From: Gloeocapsopsis sp. IPPAS B-1203
GTDB taxonomy: Bacteria > Cyanobacteriota > Cyanobacteriia > Cyanobacteriales > Chroococcidiopsidaceae
Assembly (NCBI RefSeq): GCF_002749975.1
Contig: NZ_PEIG01000007.1
Span: 186,001-250,000, forward strand
Length of the DNA: 64,000 nucleotides
Direction: 5' to 3'
Shown here: positions 45,079 to 54,991 of the stretch, in pieces
How the letters are laid out: each line of letters begins with the position of its first letter
How positions within the stretch are numbered: the stretch's first letter is position 1
The notes under the pieces: generated by a model
The model's input: the letters and a program-made list of their open reading frames with translations, nothing else
Databases searched by the model: none
Told to the model about the DNA's origin: nothing
Program-made: the position numbers and the translations under genes

Positions 45079-46476
45079 CTAACTACTGACAAGGAAGGCG
45101 GCACATTCTACGTGCGATGTCTGCGGGAAGAAATCAGCAGGTTGTACTCGAACGAGATCATAGCCTTTTTGACACAGTAACTTGAGATCGCGGGCGAGAG
45201 TAGCGACTTTACAGCTAACGTAGACAATTTGTGATGGTTGCACTTGCAGTAAAGTTTCAATGACAGTGCGATCGCATCCTTTGCGCGGAGGATCGAGGAA
45301 AACAATATCAGGGGTAATTTCTAGTTGTGGTAGCAATTTTTCAACTGCGCCCACTTGAAAACTGACATTCTTGATGTGATTTAAATTTGCGTTGTGTTGT
45401 GCTTGCTGTACTGATGTTGGTTGCAATTCTAAACCAATGGCTTGTCTAACTTGTGGTGCTAGAGGTAAAGTAAGCGTACCAATCCCACAATAGGCATCGA
45501 GTAATATTTCATGTCCTTGTAAATTGAGTTGCTGACTAATTTCTTGTAGCAAAGCTTCTGCGACTTCGGTATTCACTTGAAAAAATGTCTCTGGGCGGAC
45601 TTGAAATTGTAGTCCGGCAAATTCTTCAATTAAGTAAGCTTTTCCGGCAATACACCGAGTTTCTTGCCCAAAAATGGCGTTGGTGCGATCGCTGTTGCGA
45701 TTGAGGGCTACTCCGACTAACCGTGGGTAGCGTTTTAACCACTCTTGAGCTTGATCTGTAATTTCTGGTATCCAATCTTTAACTACCAATGTCAACAGCA
45801 TTTCTCCAGTGCAACGCCCAATCCGCAAAGCTAAGTGACGAATTTGCCCTTTGTGGTGTTTTTCATCGTAGATTTGCCACTTCTGGTTTTGAATATCTTG
45901 CTTGACTTCACGCAGTAGCGGATTTAATCGCGAGTCTTGTACTGGACATTGATTAAGATTAATTAATTGATGAGTGTTTTTTTGATAGTAACCAGCTTGA
46001 ACTTGTCCTGTGGCTGAAATTCCTAAAGGATATGTCGCTTTGTTACGATAGCTTAACGCTGAAGGTGCAGCGAGAACAGAATTAACAAGAGGATTGCTAA
46101 AACCGCCAATGCGTTGCAAAGCTTGAATCACTAAATTTCGCTTTGCTTCTAACTGATATTCATAATTGATATGTTGCCACTGACAACCACCACACTTATC
46201 AGCAACAATACAACTCGGACGAATGCGGTGTGGAGACGATGCGAGTAACTGATAAAGCTTGGCACGAGCGAATTGGGGTTTAGTATAAGTAAGTCGTACT
46301 AGGGCGCGATCGCCTGGTACAGTATCAGGAACAAAGACAACGCGATCGCCAAATCGCCCTACTCCATCGCCAGTATCGCTCAAGTCATCAATGACAACTT
46401 CGACTAAATTTCCCTGTTGCCATAAATTTTTTGACTGATTTTGAGCATCGATATTAGATAATTCTGTTAAAGACAC
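45079..46476 (-). CDS. rlmD: 23S rRNA (uracil-C5)-methyltransferase RlmD
   Basis: The 465-residue protein has a TRAM-like N-terminal domain (VVIDDLSDTGDGVGRFGDRV), a [4Fe-4S] motif CIVADKCGGCQW (about 88-99), SAM motif I LLDAYCGIGTLTLPLA (about 323-338) and the catalytic cysteine in VYVSCKVATLARDLKLL. It methylates U1939-type positions of 23S rRNA; a related enzyme, RlmCD, does two sites, so exact specificity is uncertain. It is transcribed divergently from apcD. Confidence 0.88.
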   Translation of the reverse strand: MSLTELSNIDAQNQSKNLWQQGNLVEVVIDDLSDTGDGVGRFGDRVVFVPDTVPGDRALVRLTYTKPQFARAKLYQLLASSPHRIRPSCIVADKCGGCQWQHINYEYQLEAKRNLVIQALQRIGGFSNPLVNSVLAAPSALSYRNKATYPLGISATGQVQAGYYQKNTHQLINLNQCPVQDSRLNPLLREVKQDIQNQKWQIYDEKHHKGQIRHLALRIGRCTGEMLLTLVVKDWIPEITDQAQEWLKRYPRLVGVALNRNSDRTNAIFGQETRCIAGKAYLIEEFAGLQFQVRPETFFQVNTEVAEALLQEISQQLNLQGHEILLDAYCGIGTLTLPLAPQVRQAIGLELQPTSVQQAQHNANLNHIKNVSFQVGAVEKLLPQLEITPDIVFLDPPRKGCDRTVIETLLQVQPSQIVYVSCKVATLARDLKLLCQKGYDLVRVQPADFFPQTSHVECAAFLVSS

Positions 46477-46558
46477 AGTATTCTCTCTCTTTCTTTGAGT
46501 GCCACTGACTCGTTAAACTACAAGTGATATTCTTTTGATCTTTGAGATACCCTTAATC

Positions 46559-47044
46559 ATGAGCATAGTTAGCAACGTGATCCTCAAAGCCGATGATGAA
46601 CTGCGTTATCCTAGCAGCGGCGAACTAAAAAACATCAAAGATTTTTTGCAAACCGGCGAACAACGGATGCGTATTGCTAGTACGCTAGCAGAAAACGAAA
46701 AGAAAATCGTACAGCAAGCCAGTAAACAACTTTGGCAGAAACGCCCAGATTTTATTGCCCCTGGTGGAAATGCTTATGGCGAACGCCAACGGGCTTTGTG
46801 TCTGCGCGACTACGGTTGGTACTTGCGCTTGATTACTTACGGTGTGCTTTCTGGCGATAAAGAACCAATTGAAAAAATTGGTTTGATTGGTGTTCGAGAA
46901 ATGTATAATTCGCTCGGTGTACCAGTACCAGGAATGGTTGAATCAATTCGTTGTCTTAAGGAAGCATCTTTGGGCTTATTAAGTTCTGAAGATGCTGCTG
47001 AAGCTGCACCCTACTTTGATTATATTATTCAAGCTATGTCTTAG
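46559..47044 (+). CDS. apcD: Allophycocyanin alpha-B subunit ApcD
   Basis: From ATG 46559 the 161-residue product matches Apc[21 protein letters not shown] and the chromophore cysteine in [17 protein letters not shown] (about Cys81). ApcD is one of the terminal emitters of the phycobilisome core and passes energy mainly to photosystem I. The longer open frame from 46535 adds eight residues without support. It is a single gene, as usual for apcD, apart from the other apc genes. Confidence 0.93.
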   Translation: MSIVSNVILKADDELRYPSSGELKNIKDFLQTGEQRMRIASTLAENEKKIVQQASKQLWQKRPDFIAPGGNAYGERQRALCLRDYGWYLRLITYGVLSGDKEPIEKIGLIGVREMYNSLGVPVPGMVESIRCLKEASLGLLSSEDAAEAAPYFDYIIQAMS

Positions 47045-47167
47045 TCTCATAAAAGCGATTAGCATTTAGCGGTTGGCAATTAGCTAATAGCTCTCAACGC
47101 CCCACTGTCTACGACTGTTGCTAGCATTTTTGTTAGGGCGATCGCAGGTGGTGGGGACTGTTTTGAT

Positions 47168-47893
47168 TTACTCAATGTAGTCAAATAACACTGTAGTCAT
47201 ATAACGATCTGCCCATTCTTTACCAAAAGCTTTTTCGAGAACGCGGCGGGTTTTGTCGTTTTGCTGTTGTTGGGTACAGTAATTGCGTTGACCTGCTAAA
47301 ATTTGTGCCTGTTGTGCTGCAGATACAGGCTGAGCAGCGATCGCCTGTGTAACGTGAATTTCTAGATAGTTTTGCACTTGCTGGAGAAATAATGCTTCTT
47401 CTTCACCGTGAGGACGAACGAATAAACAAAATTTAGAGAAAATATGACCCCACTCTGGAAGATCTCTGGGTTGTGAAAAATTGGGTGCTGGAAGTGCTGC
47501 TAATGCTTGAGTATAGGTATCAGGTAAGCTACTCTCGCAAACAGGAGATAGATCTGCGATCGCTGCACTAATTTGCCCTCTACCGCCGACTAAGTCGCAA
47601 CCAAACATCGGTAAATTGTATTCGGGGCGAGGGAACATGACGCAATGCAAGATATCCAGCGTTGTCCCTACTTTGGCAAGTTCGAGGTGCATTTTGCGAA
47701 ACTGCGGCGTTTGATAGCAGCGATTCTCGATGGTGAGTTTTTCTCCTTCTAATTTTCCTTCTACATACCCAAACTCGTGTGGTAACTGATAAGGAGAAAG
47801 TTCTAGGCGCTGCCAAATTGACTCGATACTATCAGCCAATTGACGAATTAGAGGATGTTGTTGCGATCGTAGTGAGTAGGTACTGGATGTCAT
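47168..47893 (-). CDS. pcyA: Phycocyanobilin:ferredoxin oxidoreductase PcyA
   Basis: The 241-residue ferredoxin-dependent bilin reductase makes phycocyanobilin from biliverdin IX-alpha in two steps. Family landmarks are [20 protein letters not shown] (with the catalytic Asp of PcyA in FGCDLV) and [16 protein letters not shown]. It provides the chromophore for the phycobilisome, including nearby ApcD. It converges with apcD; the gap holds short TTAGC-type repeats. Confidence 0.94.
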   Translation of the reverse strand: MTSSTYSLRSQQHPLIRQLADSIESIWQRLELSPYQLPHEFGYVEGKLEGEKLTIENRCYQTPQFRKMHLELAKVGTTLDILHCVMFPRPEYNLPMFGCDLVGGRGQISAAIADLSPVCESSLPDTYTQALAALPAPNFSQPRDLPEWGHIFSKFCLFVRPHGEEEALFLQQVQNYLEIHVTQAIAAQPVSAAQQAQILAGQRNYCTQQQQNDKTRRVLEKAFGKEWADRYMTTVLFDYIE

Positions 47894-48107
47894 AAAACAA
47901 CACTTGTGAACTGGTTGTTTTAACTAGATTACCGCTAGCAGTAGTACTGCTCGCACAAAAGTAAATTTATGAAACAACTCCTTGCTCAAAGCTACTAAAT
48001 TTTTGTAGCATAAGTTACAGAAAATATATAAAATATTTGCATTGGCATAAATAGTGCTGAGCTAATTGCCAATTGCTAAATGCTAATTGTTTATATAGGA
48101 AACAGTA

Positions 48108-48341
48108 ATGAAGCTTGATGTCCATAAAATTACAGACGCACCAATTTGGAATATCAAACCTTTTCTAAATAAAGTACAGCCGGAATTTACAGCAAATAGT
48201 TGGGTACAGCTACGAGAACTTCCTAGCGATTATAGTCACGATGAAGCGCTGCTATTGTGTCAGTTGTCGCATGATAAATGGGTAGCGTGGGTTCCCCAAC
48301 ATGGAGAAGTTACTCTCCACGCACATCAGTTTTGCGCATGA
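48108..48341 (+). CDS. Small conserved-type hypothetical protein
   Basis: The 77-residue soluble protein contains MKLDVHKITDAPIWNIKPFL and WVQLRELPSDYSHDEALLLC, then HDKWVAWVPQHGEVTLH. It has no signal peptide or known motif. The upstream TTTATATAGGAAACAGTAATG gives a weak AGGAAA ribosome-binding site. It resembles small cyanobacterial hypothetical proteins, but I cannot name a family. It ends two bases before the converging maf gene. Confidence 0.65.
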   Translation: MKLDVHKITDAPIWNIKPFLNKVQPEFTANSWVQLRELPSDYSHDEALLLCQLSHDKWVAWVPQHGEVTLHAHQFCA

Positions 48342-48343
48342 CC

Positions 48344-48928
48344 CTAAAGCCAAAAATCTGTAATATCGTAGCTAAGATCGCTCAACATCTGGCGCAGTAG
48401 CGGTAAACTCAAACCAATCACATTTGTGTGACAGCCCTCTAACTTCTCTATAAATAATCCCCCTTTGCCTTCTAATGCAAAACCTCCCGCACACTTAAGA
48501 GGTTCTCCTGTCGCTACATAAGCTTCAATTTGACGATCGCTAGCATTGGCAAAGTAAACTCGCGTGACTTGGCAGCGTACCAAGGTATGCTGTTGTTGTA
48601 GGTCAATGAGAGCATGACCTGTATAAAGTTCACCAACATTACCCCGCATTTTCTGCCAACGGGCGATCGCTTCTTCAGTATTAGCAGGTTTACCGTGAAT
48701 CTCTCCGTTAATTGATAAAACAGAATCGCACCCCATAATCAGCGCAGAATCAAATTGAGGTGCAACCGTTTCAGCTTTACTGCGGGCTAAAGTTTTGACT
48801 AACAACCGCGGATCGCGTTCTTGAATTTGAGATTCGTCGAAGTTACTTGGGGAAACTATAGGATCAATGCCCACACTTTGTAACAGACGACGTCGCGCTG
48901 GGGAAGCAGACGCAAGAATAAATTGCAT
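48344..48928 (-). CDS. maf: Maf-type nucleoside triphosphate pyrophosphatase
   Basis: The 194-residue protein has the Maf motifs [18 protein letters not shown] at the N-terminus, [20 protein letters not shown] with the catalytic Asp, and [20 protein letters not shown]. Maf enzymes hydrolyse canonical and modified NTPs to NMPs as house-cleaning. ATG 48928 gives the [10 protein letters not shown] start typical of the family; the open frame to 48952 adds eight residues. Confidence 0.92.
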   Translation of the reverse strand: MQFILASASPARRRLLQSVGIDPIVSPSNFDESQIQERDPRLLVKTLARSKAETVAPQFDSALIMGCDSVLSINGEIHGKPANTEEAIARWQKMRGNVGELYTGHALIDLQQQHTLVRCQVTRVYFANASDRQIEAYVATGEPLKCAGGFALEGKGGLFIEKLEGCHTNVIGLSLPLLRQMLSDLSYDITDFWL

Positions 48929-49099
48929 AGCTGAGAAGAGGTCAGAGGTCACAGGTCAGAGGTCGGGGATTTGCTAAAGTAACTTTATGATGACGCTTTG
49001 TTGATTTGCGCAAGCTACATTTATGAAAGGGTTTGAAAGTGAAGGGTGTCTTCTTCTTGCGCTGCTGGTTCTCAGTCCTTAAGTGCTTGTTGTGGTTTA

Positions 49100-49642
49100 C
49101 TAATAAACTGTAAAAGATTTGACGACTGCATCTAGTGTAGGCTTAACTTTTGTCCAACGTCGTTCGGGGGTAGAGGCATTGAAAGTGAATAGCTTACCAC
49201 GACTGACGGCAACACTAGCTAGGTTATGGCGTTGCTGTTGATTGGGTAGTTTAACTGTGTACTCTAGAAGGTAATAGGTTTTTGTCTCTGTTTCTAATTT
49301 TGCAGCATTAACTAACTCAGCTTCTCGCCCAGAGTCAACAGGGGCGATTGCACTTTTACCGAGTTTATAACCTACTTCGCTGGGGTTTCCCAAATCAGCT
49401 AAGGTTTTGCCTTCAGGAACATCACTGACAACGACAGAAACATTTTCAGTTGTTTCAATTAAATCGTGAAGTACAACATCAGGACCATTCGATACACTAA
49501 CAGGAACCCAGCCATTCGGATACAAAAACTCATAACCATCGATGCTATCAACATAACTTTTCAAGCCAGAAACGGCGGATGTACAGCTTGTTAGACCAAC
49601 GCTAACAGCAATTAACAAAATGACTAACAGTCGTCTTAACAT
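49100..49642 (-). CDS. psbP: CyanoP, PsbP-family photosystem II lipoprotein
   Basis: The 180-residue lipoprotein has a signal peptide ending in the lipobox GLTSC (about 16-20) and a PsbP fold: YVDSIDGYEFLYPNGWVPV, FTFNASTPERRW and a final LDAVVKSFTVY. Cyanobacterial PsbP (CyanoP) sits on the lumenal face of photosystem II or its assembly intermediates. Length and lipidation match CyanoP rather than the plant form. Confidence 0.93.
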   Translation of the reverse strand: MLRRLLVILLIAVSVGLTSCTSAVSGLKSYVDSIDGYEFLYPNGWVPVSVSNGPDVVLHDLIETTENVSVVVSDVPEGKTLADLGNPSEVGYKLGKSAIAPVDSGREAELVNAAKLETETKTYYLLEYTVKLPNQQQRHNLASVAVSRGKLFTFNASTPERRWTKVKPTLDAVVKSFTVY

Positions 49643-49818
49643 TTTTCTCTAAGATTTTTAGCGATTAGTTGATTGGATTTAGGTAGCAAAAATACACTCT
49701 TTTCGGTAGCGATAAGCAAAGCATAAACCAATGCGATTTCAATTATCCCACCTTGGGATACTCGCTTTGATGAGTGTGACTTGTCAAGATGAGATGAAAA
49801 CTAATTAGGAACAGTTAT

Positions 49819-50427
49819 ATGCTGACAACGGCAGAAATACGCTGGTTTTATCCTGGTAAACTACCGGAAGTGGTCTTACAGTGGTTTGAGCAAGATCAAC
49901 TTGGATTAGCATCAGCAGAGGAACGCGAGGATATTTATTTATATGTTCCTGACAGTGATTTTGTGGGAATTAAACTGCGACAGGGAAGATTAGAAATTAA
50001 ATGGCGCAAAGCCGAATTAGGTGATTTACAGTTCGGTAAAGCTACAGGTAAAGCTGAAACGTGGACAAAGTGGCTGTGTGAAGATCTTAGTAATGAATGC
50101 TTTCAACCAAACGAGGTGACAGGTAAATTTTGGGTAAGTGTCAAGAAAAAACGCACTCAGCGTACATATAAAAGTCTTGCTGAGCAATTAATCAGTGTAA
50201 AAGCGGGAGACGAAAATGAAGAAGGCTGTAATGTAGAACTCACCGAATTAGAAGTTAATGGTAATGTGTGGTGGAGTTTAGCTTTTGAAGCTTATAGCAA
50301 AAGCGATCGCACCTTAGAAAATCTTAAAGAACCAGCTAGTAGGATACTTCAAAGCAATCTATATCAGAAGCTTGAAGTTAAAGACTCTTATGCTTATCCC
50401 CACTGGTTATCTTTAGTTATTAAGTAA
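49819..50427 (+). CDS. Hypothetical protein, possible CYTH-like fold
   Basis: The 202-residue soluble protein is rich in strands, with alternating charged and hydrophobic residues: AEIRWFYPGKLPEVVLQWF, DFVGIKLRQGRLEIKWRK and KFWVSVKKKRTQRTY. The GIKLRxGRLEIKWRK stretch recalls the basic strands of CYTH phosphatases, which bind triphosphates, but the acidic half of that signature is weak. I therefore call it hypothetical. It has no functional neighbours. The start at ATG 49819 follows TTAGGAACAG, a moderate ribosome-binding site. Confidence 0.65.
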   Translation: MLTTAEIRWFYPGKLPEVVLQWFEQDQLGLASAEEREDIYLYVPDSDFVGIKLRQGRLEIKWRKAELGDLQFGKATGKAETWTKWLCEDLSNECFQPNEVTGKFWVSVKKKRTQRTYKSLAEQLISVKAGDENEEGCNVELTELEVNGNVWWSLAFEAYSKSDRTLENLKEPASRILQSNLYQKLEVKDSYAYPHWLSLVIK

Positions 50428-50517
50428 TATTTGTAATGATGTTAAATTTGGTTAATTACTGACAATTAAAGTAATGAGTGAAGAGCAACTGGTCACTCTT
50501 CACTATCCATCAGTAAC

Positions 50518-51525
50518 TTATTCGTCTTTATCTGTAAAGTAAAATCGTGTTAGTACAGGAAGATGATCGCTGATAGTACCAATAATTTGTTCTAGAAGTT
50601 TTCTCGTTCGCTGTCCTCGTTGATTTTTGAGTAGTGCATTCCACTCAATGACGACTGATTTTCCTAAAGCATTATTTTCATCTGCCGATTTTTCTTCGAT
50701 TGCATCAGCGATCGCGTGAGTAACCGCAATAAAGTCTAAACGAGATCTTTGCCCACCAACTCGTAAATGACTACCTTCACCATTGTCATTAAACCCTGCA
50801 AATTTCAGAATTTTTTGTTCTTCTAATTCTTGAATTGCTTCCCATTCTGGGCGATCGGCTGGAGCATTCCAATCACCTGCTATGATGACATCCTCATCGG
50901 TAGCTTCCATTAGCAGCCAATCTGCTAAAAGTCTTGCAGCTTCAGAACGTTGTTCTCGACCGCCACCACGTTGTGATTTTAAGTGTACGCCAATCAGTTC
51001 AAAATCAAACGGATCTTCTTGTAATTCCCCTTCCTGCTCCTCTATAGCTCTAACAACAAAGCTGCCGTACAATGGTAAGCGAGGAAAAACTGCTTTTCTA
51101 CTAGAACCTCGTCCTGTCCCCACAACAACTGTAGGATTGTCAGTAAAAATTTCTGCGATATCTGTAGAAGCTTTGACCCACTCCATGTCATACATCAAGG
51201 CGACTCGCTGATCTCCGCCTGTCGTTCCATAGACAACTTTATACAATCCGGCTCCTGCTTCAGTTAAACTTTGAGCAACTCCATCGAGTGAACCTGCTTC
51301 TATTTCCTGAAGTACAAATAAATCTGCATTTAACTCTTGCATAATATTTGTAATCTGTTCTACACGCTTAGGATCGCGTGTATTGAAGAACTTGATATTC
51401 CACGTGATAACGTCTAGAAAATGATCTGTTCCTTGTAACTCATCCGGAACAAAGTCACTGAGAAACTCGGAAAGATGGTCATTATCAGCAGTATGAATAC
51501 TAGAATTTGATAAGGTGCTTACCAT
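50518..51525 (-). CDS. Endonuclease/exonuclease/phosphatase family protein
   Basis: The 335-residue protein has the DNase I-like (EEP) fold: ITWNIKFFNTRDPKR (catalytic Asn), LFVLQEIEAGSLDG (metal Glu), GVHLKSQRGG, DVIIAGDWNAPADRPE (Asp/Asn pair) and a final IGTISDHLPVLTRF with the catalytic Asp-His. All the active-site residues appear present. The N-terminus lacks a signal peptide, so it is probably cytosolic. The substrate (DNA, phosphoinositide-like or other phosphodiester) is unknown. Confidence 0.88.
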   Translation of the reverse strand: MVSTLSNSSIHTADNDHLSEFLSDFVPDELQGTDHFLDVITWNIKFFNTRDPKRVEQITNIMQELNADLFVLQEIEAGSLDGVAQSLTEAGAGLYKVVYGTTGGDQRVALMYDMEWVKASTDIAEIFTDNPTVVVGTGRGSSRKAVFPRLPLYGSFVVRAIEEQEGELQEDPFDFELIGVHLKSQRGGGREQRSEAARLLADWLLMEATDEDVIIAGDWNAPADRPEWEAIQELEEQKILKFAGFNDNGEGSHLRVGGQRSRLDFIAVTHAIADAIEEKSADENNALGKSVVIEWNALLKNQRGQRTRKLLEQIIGTISDHLPVLTRFYFTDKDE

Positions 51526-51599
51526 ACAAGTCTCCAGAATAGTAGAGTTTGCCTTCTCATCCGCTAGCTACTACAGCTGACGTAAAATCAATTCCAGAT

Positions 51600-52376
51600 T
51601 TACTTTTGTGATTGCCACTTGTTCACTGTTCTCAAAATTTGCCCTGCTAATACAGCCGCACCAAAGCCATTATCAATATTGACTACTCCGACTCCCGCAG
51701 CACAAGAGTTGAGCATTGTCAAGAGGGGGGCTAATCCACCAAAACTCGCACCATAACCAATACTGGTAGGAACTGCGATTACAGGACAATCGGCTAAACC
51801 TGCAACGACACTTGGTAACGCGCCTTCCATTCCTGCAACGACAATTAAGACATCTGCTGATTCAATGACATGGCGATTATTCAGTAGACGGTGAATACCA
51901 GCAACGCCAACATCCCATAACCTTTGAACGCGAAAACCAGAAAGTTCAGCAGTAACAGCAGCTTCTTCTGCTACTGGTAAATCAGCAGTACCAGCAGAAA
52001 GAATGCTAATTGTACCAGAGTATTGAGGTTCTATGGTAGGAGCAATTGCACAAATTCGCGCCATGGCATAGTAATGCAAATTCGGTACTTTTTCTTGTAG
52101 TTGTGCATAAACTTCTGGTTCGATCCGTGTCGCCATAACGACAGAACCGCGATCGCGCATCGCGATCATAATTTGGGCAATCTGATCGGGTGTTTTACCT
52201 AGTCCCCAAATAACTTCAGGAAAACCTGTGCGTAAACGGCGATGATGATCGACACGCGCAAAATCACCTACAGGTTCATAGTTTAAATGTTTCAGCTTAT
52301 CTAAAGCCTCTGCTGGATTAACTTCACCAGCAGCAACAGATTCTAAGAGCGATCGTAAAGCTTCGGGTTGTGTCAC
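51600..52376 (-). CDS. larB: LarB, nickel-pincer cofactor biosynthesis carboxylase
   Basis: The 258-residue protein has the AIR-carboxylase-like domain of LarB: VIWGLGKTPDQIAQI, ILSAGTADLPVAEEAAVTAE, VAGMEGALPSVVAGL and SIGYGASFGGLAPLL. LarB carboxylates and hydrolyses nicotinic acid adenine dinucleotide to start synthesis of the nickel pincer nucleotide used by lactate racemase-type enzymes. No larC or larE is nearby, which is common in cyanobacteria. Confidence 0.92.
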   Translation of the reverse strand: MTQPEALRSLLESVAAGEVNPAEALDKLKHLNYEPVGDFARVDHHRRLRTGFPEVIWGLGKTPDQIAQIMIAMRDRGSVVMATRIEPEVYAQLQEKVPNLHYYAMARICAIAPTIEPQYSGTISILSAGTADLPVAEEAAVTAELSGFRVQRLWDVGVAGIHRLLNNRHVIESADVLIVVAGMEGALPSVVAGLADCPVIAVPTSIGYGASFGGLAPLLTMLNSCAAGVGVVNIDNGFGAAVLAGQILRTVNKWQSQK

Positions 52377-52434
52377 TTTAAAAAACTAACACGACTAATT
52401 GTACTCAATACTGATACAGTGTATACAAAAAGCT

Positions 52435-52856
52435 TCACTTGTTAAAAGGATTCACAAATTGTACTCCCTCGATTACAGAGCCAACGTTAAAATCCTCGCT
52501 ATAAACTAAAGCTATTTGGTTTAAACGTGCTACCGCCCAGATTTGAGCATCCCAATAGCCGAACTGGTAATCGCGAACTCCGCGTACTGCTTCTAAGATT
52601 ACCCATCCGTTGATGTCTACTACACTCCACGCTCTTAGATAGTTTTGTATTCGTTCGTAAGCAGTAGGTACATCCAGTGGTGACGGAATCTTCCGCGTTA
52701 CCGTTACAAAAATTCTGCTAAAACCTGTGTGCTAAGTACGCCCTTTCCTGTAATTGCTAATTGGTTTAATACTTCCAATGCTTGCTGCTGTTTTGGTGTA
52801 GAACGATCATATGCATAGACAAGAATATTGGTATCAACCAAAACTCTATCTTTCAT
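52435..52856 (-). pseudogene. PIN-domain toxin gene with a frameshift
   Basis: From ATG 52856 the frame encodes MKDRVLVDTNILVYAYDRST, then VLSTQVLAEFL and a premature TAA. Moving one base in a run of five T (minus strand, 52708-52712) restores the expected continuation VTVTRKIPSPLDVPTAYERI, then DYQFGYWDAQIWAVA and VYSEDFNVG to a stop at 52435. The restored protein is a complete PIN (VapC-type) nuclease of about 140 residues with its four acidic residues. It overlaps the antitoxin end by 11 bases, a usual VapBC arrangement. The lesion could be a real frameshift, phase-variation-like slippage or a sequencing error. Confidence 0.85.
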
Positions 52857-53103
52857 ACAAATCGTCTCGTCGCCAGGTTCGCGATTCTGTAATCTTCCCC
52901 AACGAGATTAAGTTCTCAATAAATACACGTTCTTGCTCCCAGCACTTCAGATCCCGCTGGAATACTTCACTTCCCTGAGTATATTGTGCGATTGCTTGAC
53001 GGATCACTTCAGCCTCAGAACTTCCTGTTTGCTGTGATAGCTGTTTTAGTCGCACCTCTTGTTCTGGTTCAATGTAAATCTGCTTTCTAATTTTTGTCTT
53101 CAT
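52846..53103 (-). CDS. Ribbon-helix-helix antitoxin of the PIN pair
   Basis: From ATG 53103 the 85-residue product starts MKTKIRKQIYIEPEQEVRLK, then SSEAEVIRQAIAQY, a ribbon-helix-helix DNA-binding region. Its C-terminal part (SLGKITESRTWRRDDLYER) resembles toxin-binding tails of RHH antitoxins paired with PIN toxins. The longer open frame to 53133 lacks a ribosome-binding site. The pair lies just downstream of a peptide-binding protein gene. Confidence 0.8.
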   Translation of the reverse strand: MKTKIRKQIYIEPEQEVRLKQLSQQTGSSEAEVIRQAIAQYTQGSEVFQRDLKCWEQERVFIENLISLGKITESRTWRRDDLYER

Positions 53104-53142
53104 GATGTACATTGTATCTAATGTATACATCATATTATAAAT

Positions 53143-54945
53143 TTAGTCGTCTTCTACTTTTAGTTCGTACTTGTTCCACAGCGTACCGCTAAGTGAACCG
53201 AGGGCTGAGTATTTAACGCCTTGAATGCGATCGCGAATTGCAGCAAGTGAGAGTGGATTCACTAAATAAATAAAAGGTAAATTTTCTTGAGCAATACGTT
53301 GTGTTTGCGCATAAATTTCTTTACGTTTAGCTTCATCAAATTCCTGCGCTCCTTGAATGTAAAGTCGCCCAATTTCTGCTTCCCAATCTGCGACTTCCCA
53401 GCCTATTAATGGTTCTTGTCCTGCTAAAGGTTTTTGATTAAAAGTATGCAATCCACCATCAGGTAGCCAAGTATTTGCACCATCGTGAGGTTCAATGGTT
53501 CCTGAGATAAAACCTAAAAGATGACATTCCCAATCGAGTGAATTAGAAAGGCGATCGACAAGTGTATTAAAATTTATAGGATTGAAATCAACTTGAATGC
53601 CAATTCTATTTAAATCCTGCCTAATTTGTGCCCCCATGGCAACACGAGTTCTATTCTCGGCGTTTGTAATGAGTGAAAAACGAACGCGATTACCTTCAGC
53701 ATCTAGTAATTGACCTTTGGGATTATATTTAAACCCAGCGTTGAGTAATAATTCTCTTGCTTTATCTTGATTGTATTCGTAAGTTTTCAAGCCTTGTTCA
53801 GGTGAAAGATAATAAGGACTTTGGGGAAAAATTGGTGAATCTTGAATCATTCCAACGCCACGAAATGCATTATTGAGCATTGTTTGACGATCGATTGCGT
53901 GGGCGATCGCCTGGCGAAATTCTAATGTATTAAACCAACGCGATTTAACGGGATCGACGACAGGATTTCCATTCTGTCTGCGCCCTTTGTTAAGATTAAA
54001 AGAAATAAAAGTTTGAGTAAATCTTGGTCCTTCATTGTAGACGGTAAATCTACCCCGCTTTTCCTCGCGTTTTAGCAATGAAAAGTTTTCGGGTGAAACT
54101 TCAATGCTATCTAATCCTCCCGAACGAAATTGTAAAACACTTGTATCAGTTGATTCGATGATTTGCCAAACAACACGATCGATGTACGGTAATGGATTTC
54201 CTTGACTATCTTTACGCCAGTAGTGAGGATTACGCCGAAAGATAACGCGTTGACCTGGAGTATAACTTTCAATTTTGTAAGGACCATTAACAATAACTTG
54301 GCTAGGATCTGTGTTTGTGCCCCATACTGATAAAAATTGAGGTTTCCCTTCACTATCTTTAGTAGTAATATATTTAGATAATGCGTGTTTTGGTAAAATT
54401 CCAACTTGATTGCTTGCACCGCCTGTAGTTGCACTTAAAAAAGGCGCAAAAGGTTCCGGTAGGAGAAATTCAACACGGCGATCGTCTATTTTATTAACTT
54501 GAGGAAAAATTCCCCTTTCACCTACTTTAAAAGTATCTTTCCAATCTGTAGGAATTGCTGGGTTAGCAATAATATCTTGATAAGTAAAGACAACATCATC
54601 AGCGGTTAATGGCTCGCCGTCAGACCATTTTAAGTTTTCGCGAAGTGTAAAAACTATACGCTTTTGATCGTCAGAAATTTCCCAAGTTTCGGCTAATGCT
54701 GGTTCAATTTCTGTTGTGATTGCATTGAGTGAAGTTAATCCTTCTGCAGTAAATAAAAATACGTGAGGGAATTCTTGATTAAATGCATAGTTGAACGTTT
54801 TAGGATCGCCTAACGTACTGACAACCCATTGCGATCGCGCAGTCTCAGCTTTCAAATCTGGATTACAAGCCGTTAAGATGACTTGACATAGCAAGAAGAA
54901 TATTATGAAAAAAGCAAATATCCAACGGCGAAGTGAAAAAGTCAT
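53143..54945 (-). CDS. Peptide-type ABC transporter substrate-binding lipoprotein (paralog 1)
   Basis: The 600-residue protein has a signal peptide with the lipobox LTAC (about 24-27), followed by a family 5 solute-binding domain: SDGEPLTADDVVFTYQDI and FNLNKGRRQNGNPVVDPVKS, ending in FIYLVNPLSLAAIRDRIQGV. Such proteins bind oligopeptides, nickel chelates or other ligands for Dpp/Opp-type importers. No permease or ATPase gene is nearby. It is closely related to the protein encoded at 56307-58082, sharing long blocks, and both lie on the minus strand. The ligand is not known. Confidence 0.88.
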   Translation of the reverse strand: MTFSLRRWIFAFFIIFFLLCQVILTACNPDLKAETARSQWVVSTLGDPKTFNYAFNQEFPHVFLFTAEGLTSLNAITTEIEPALAETWEISDDQKRIVFTLRENLKWSDGEPLTADDVVFTYQDIIANPAIPTDWKDTFKVGERGIFPQVNKIDDRRVEFLLPEPFAPFLSATTGGASNQVGILPKHALSKYITTKDSEGKPQFLSVWGTNTDPSQVIVNGPYKIESYTPGQRVIFRRNPHYWRKDSQGNPLPYIDRVVWQIIESTDTSVLQFRSGGLDSIEVSPENFSLLKREEKRGRFTVYNEGPRFTQTFISFNLNKGRRQNGNPVVDPVKSRWFNTLEFRQAIAHAIDRQTMLNNAFRGVGMIQDSPIFPQSPYYLSPEQGLKTYEYNQDKARELLLNAGFKYNPKGQLLDAEGNRVRFSLITNAENRTRVAMGAQIRQDLNRIGIQVDFNPINFNTLVDRLSNSLDWECHLLGFISGTIEPHDGANTWLPDGGLHTFNQKPLAGQEPLIGWEVADWEAEIGRLYIQGAQEFDEAKRKEIYAQTQRIAQENLPFIYLVNPLSLAAIRDRIQGVKYSALGSLSGTLWNKYELKVEDD

Positions 54946-54991
54946 AAGGAAGAAATAGAATACTAGATAAGGATTGAACTGTAAAACTTAT

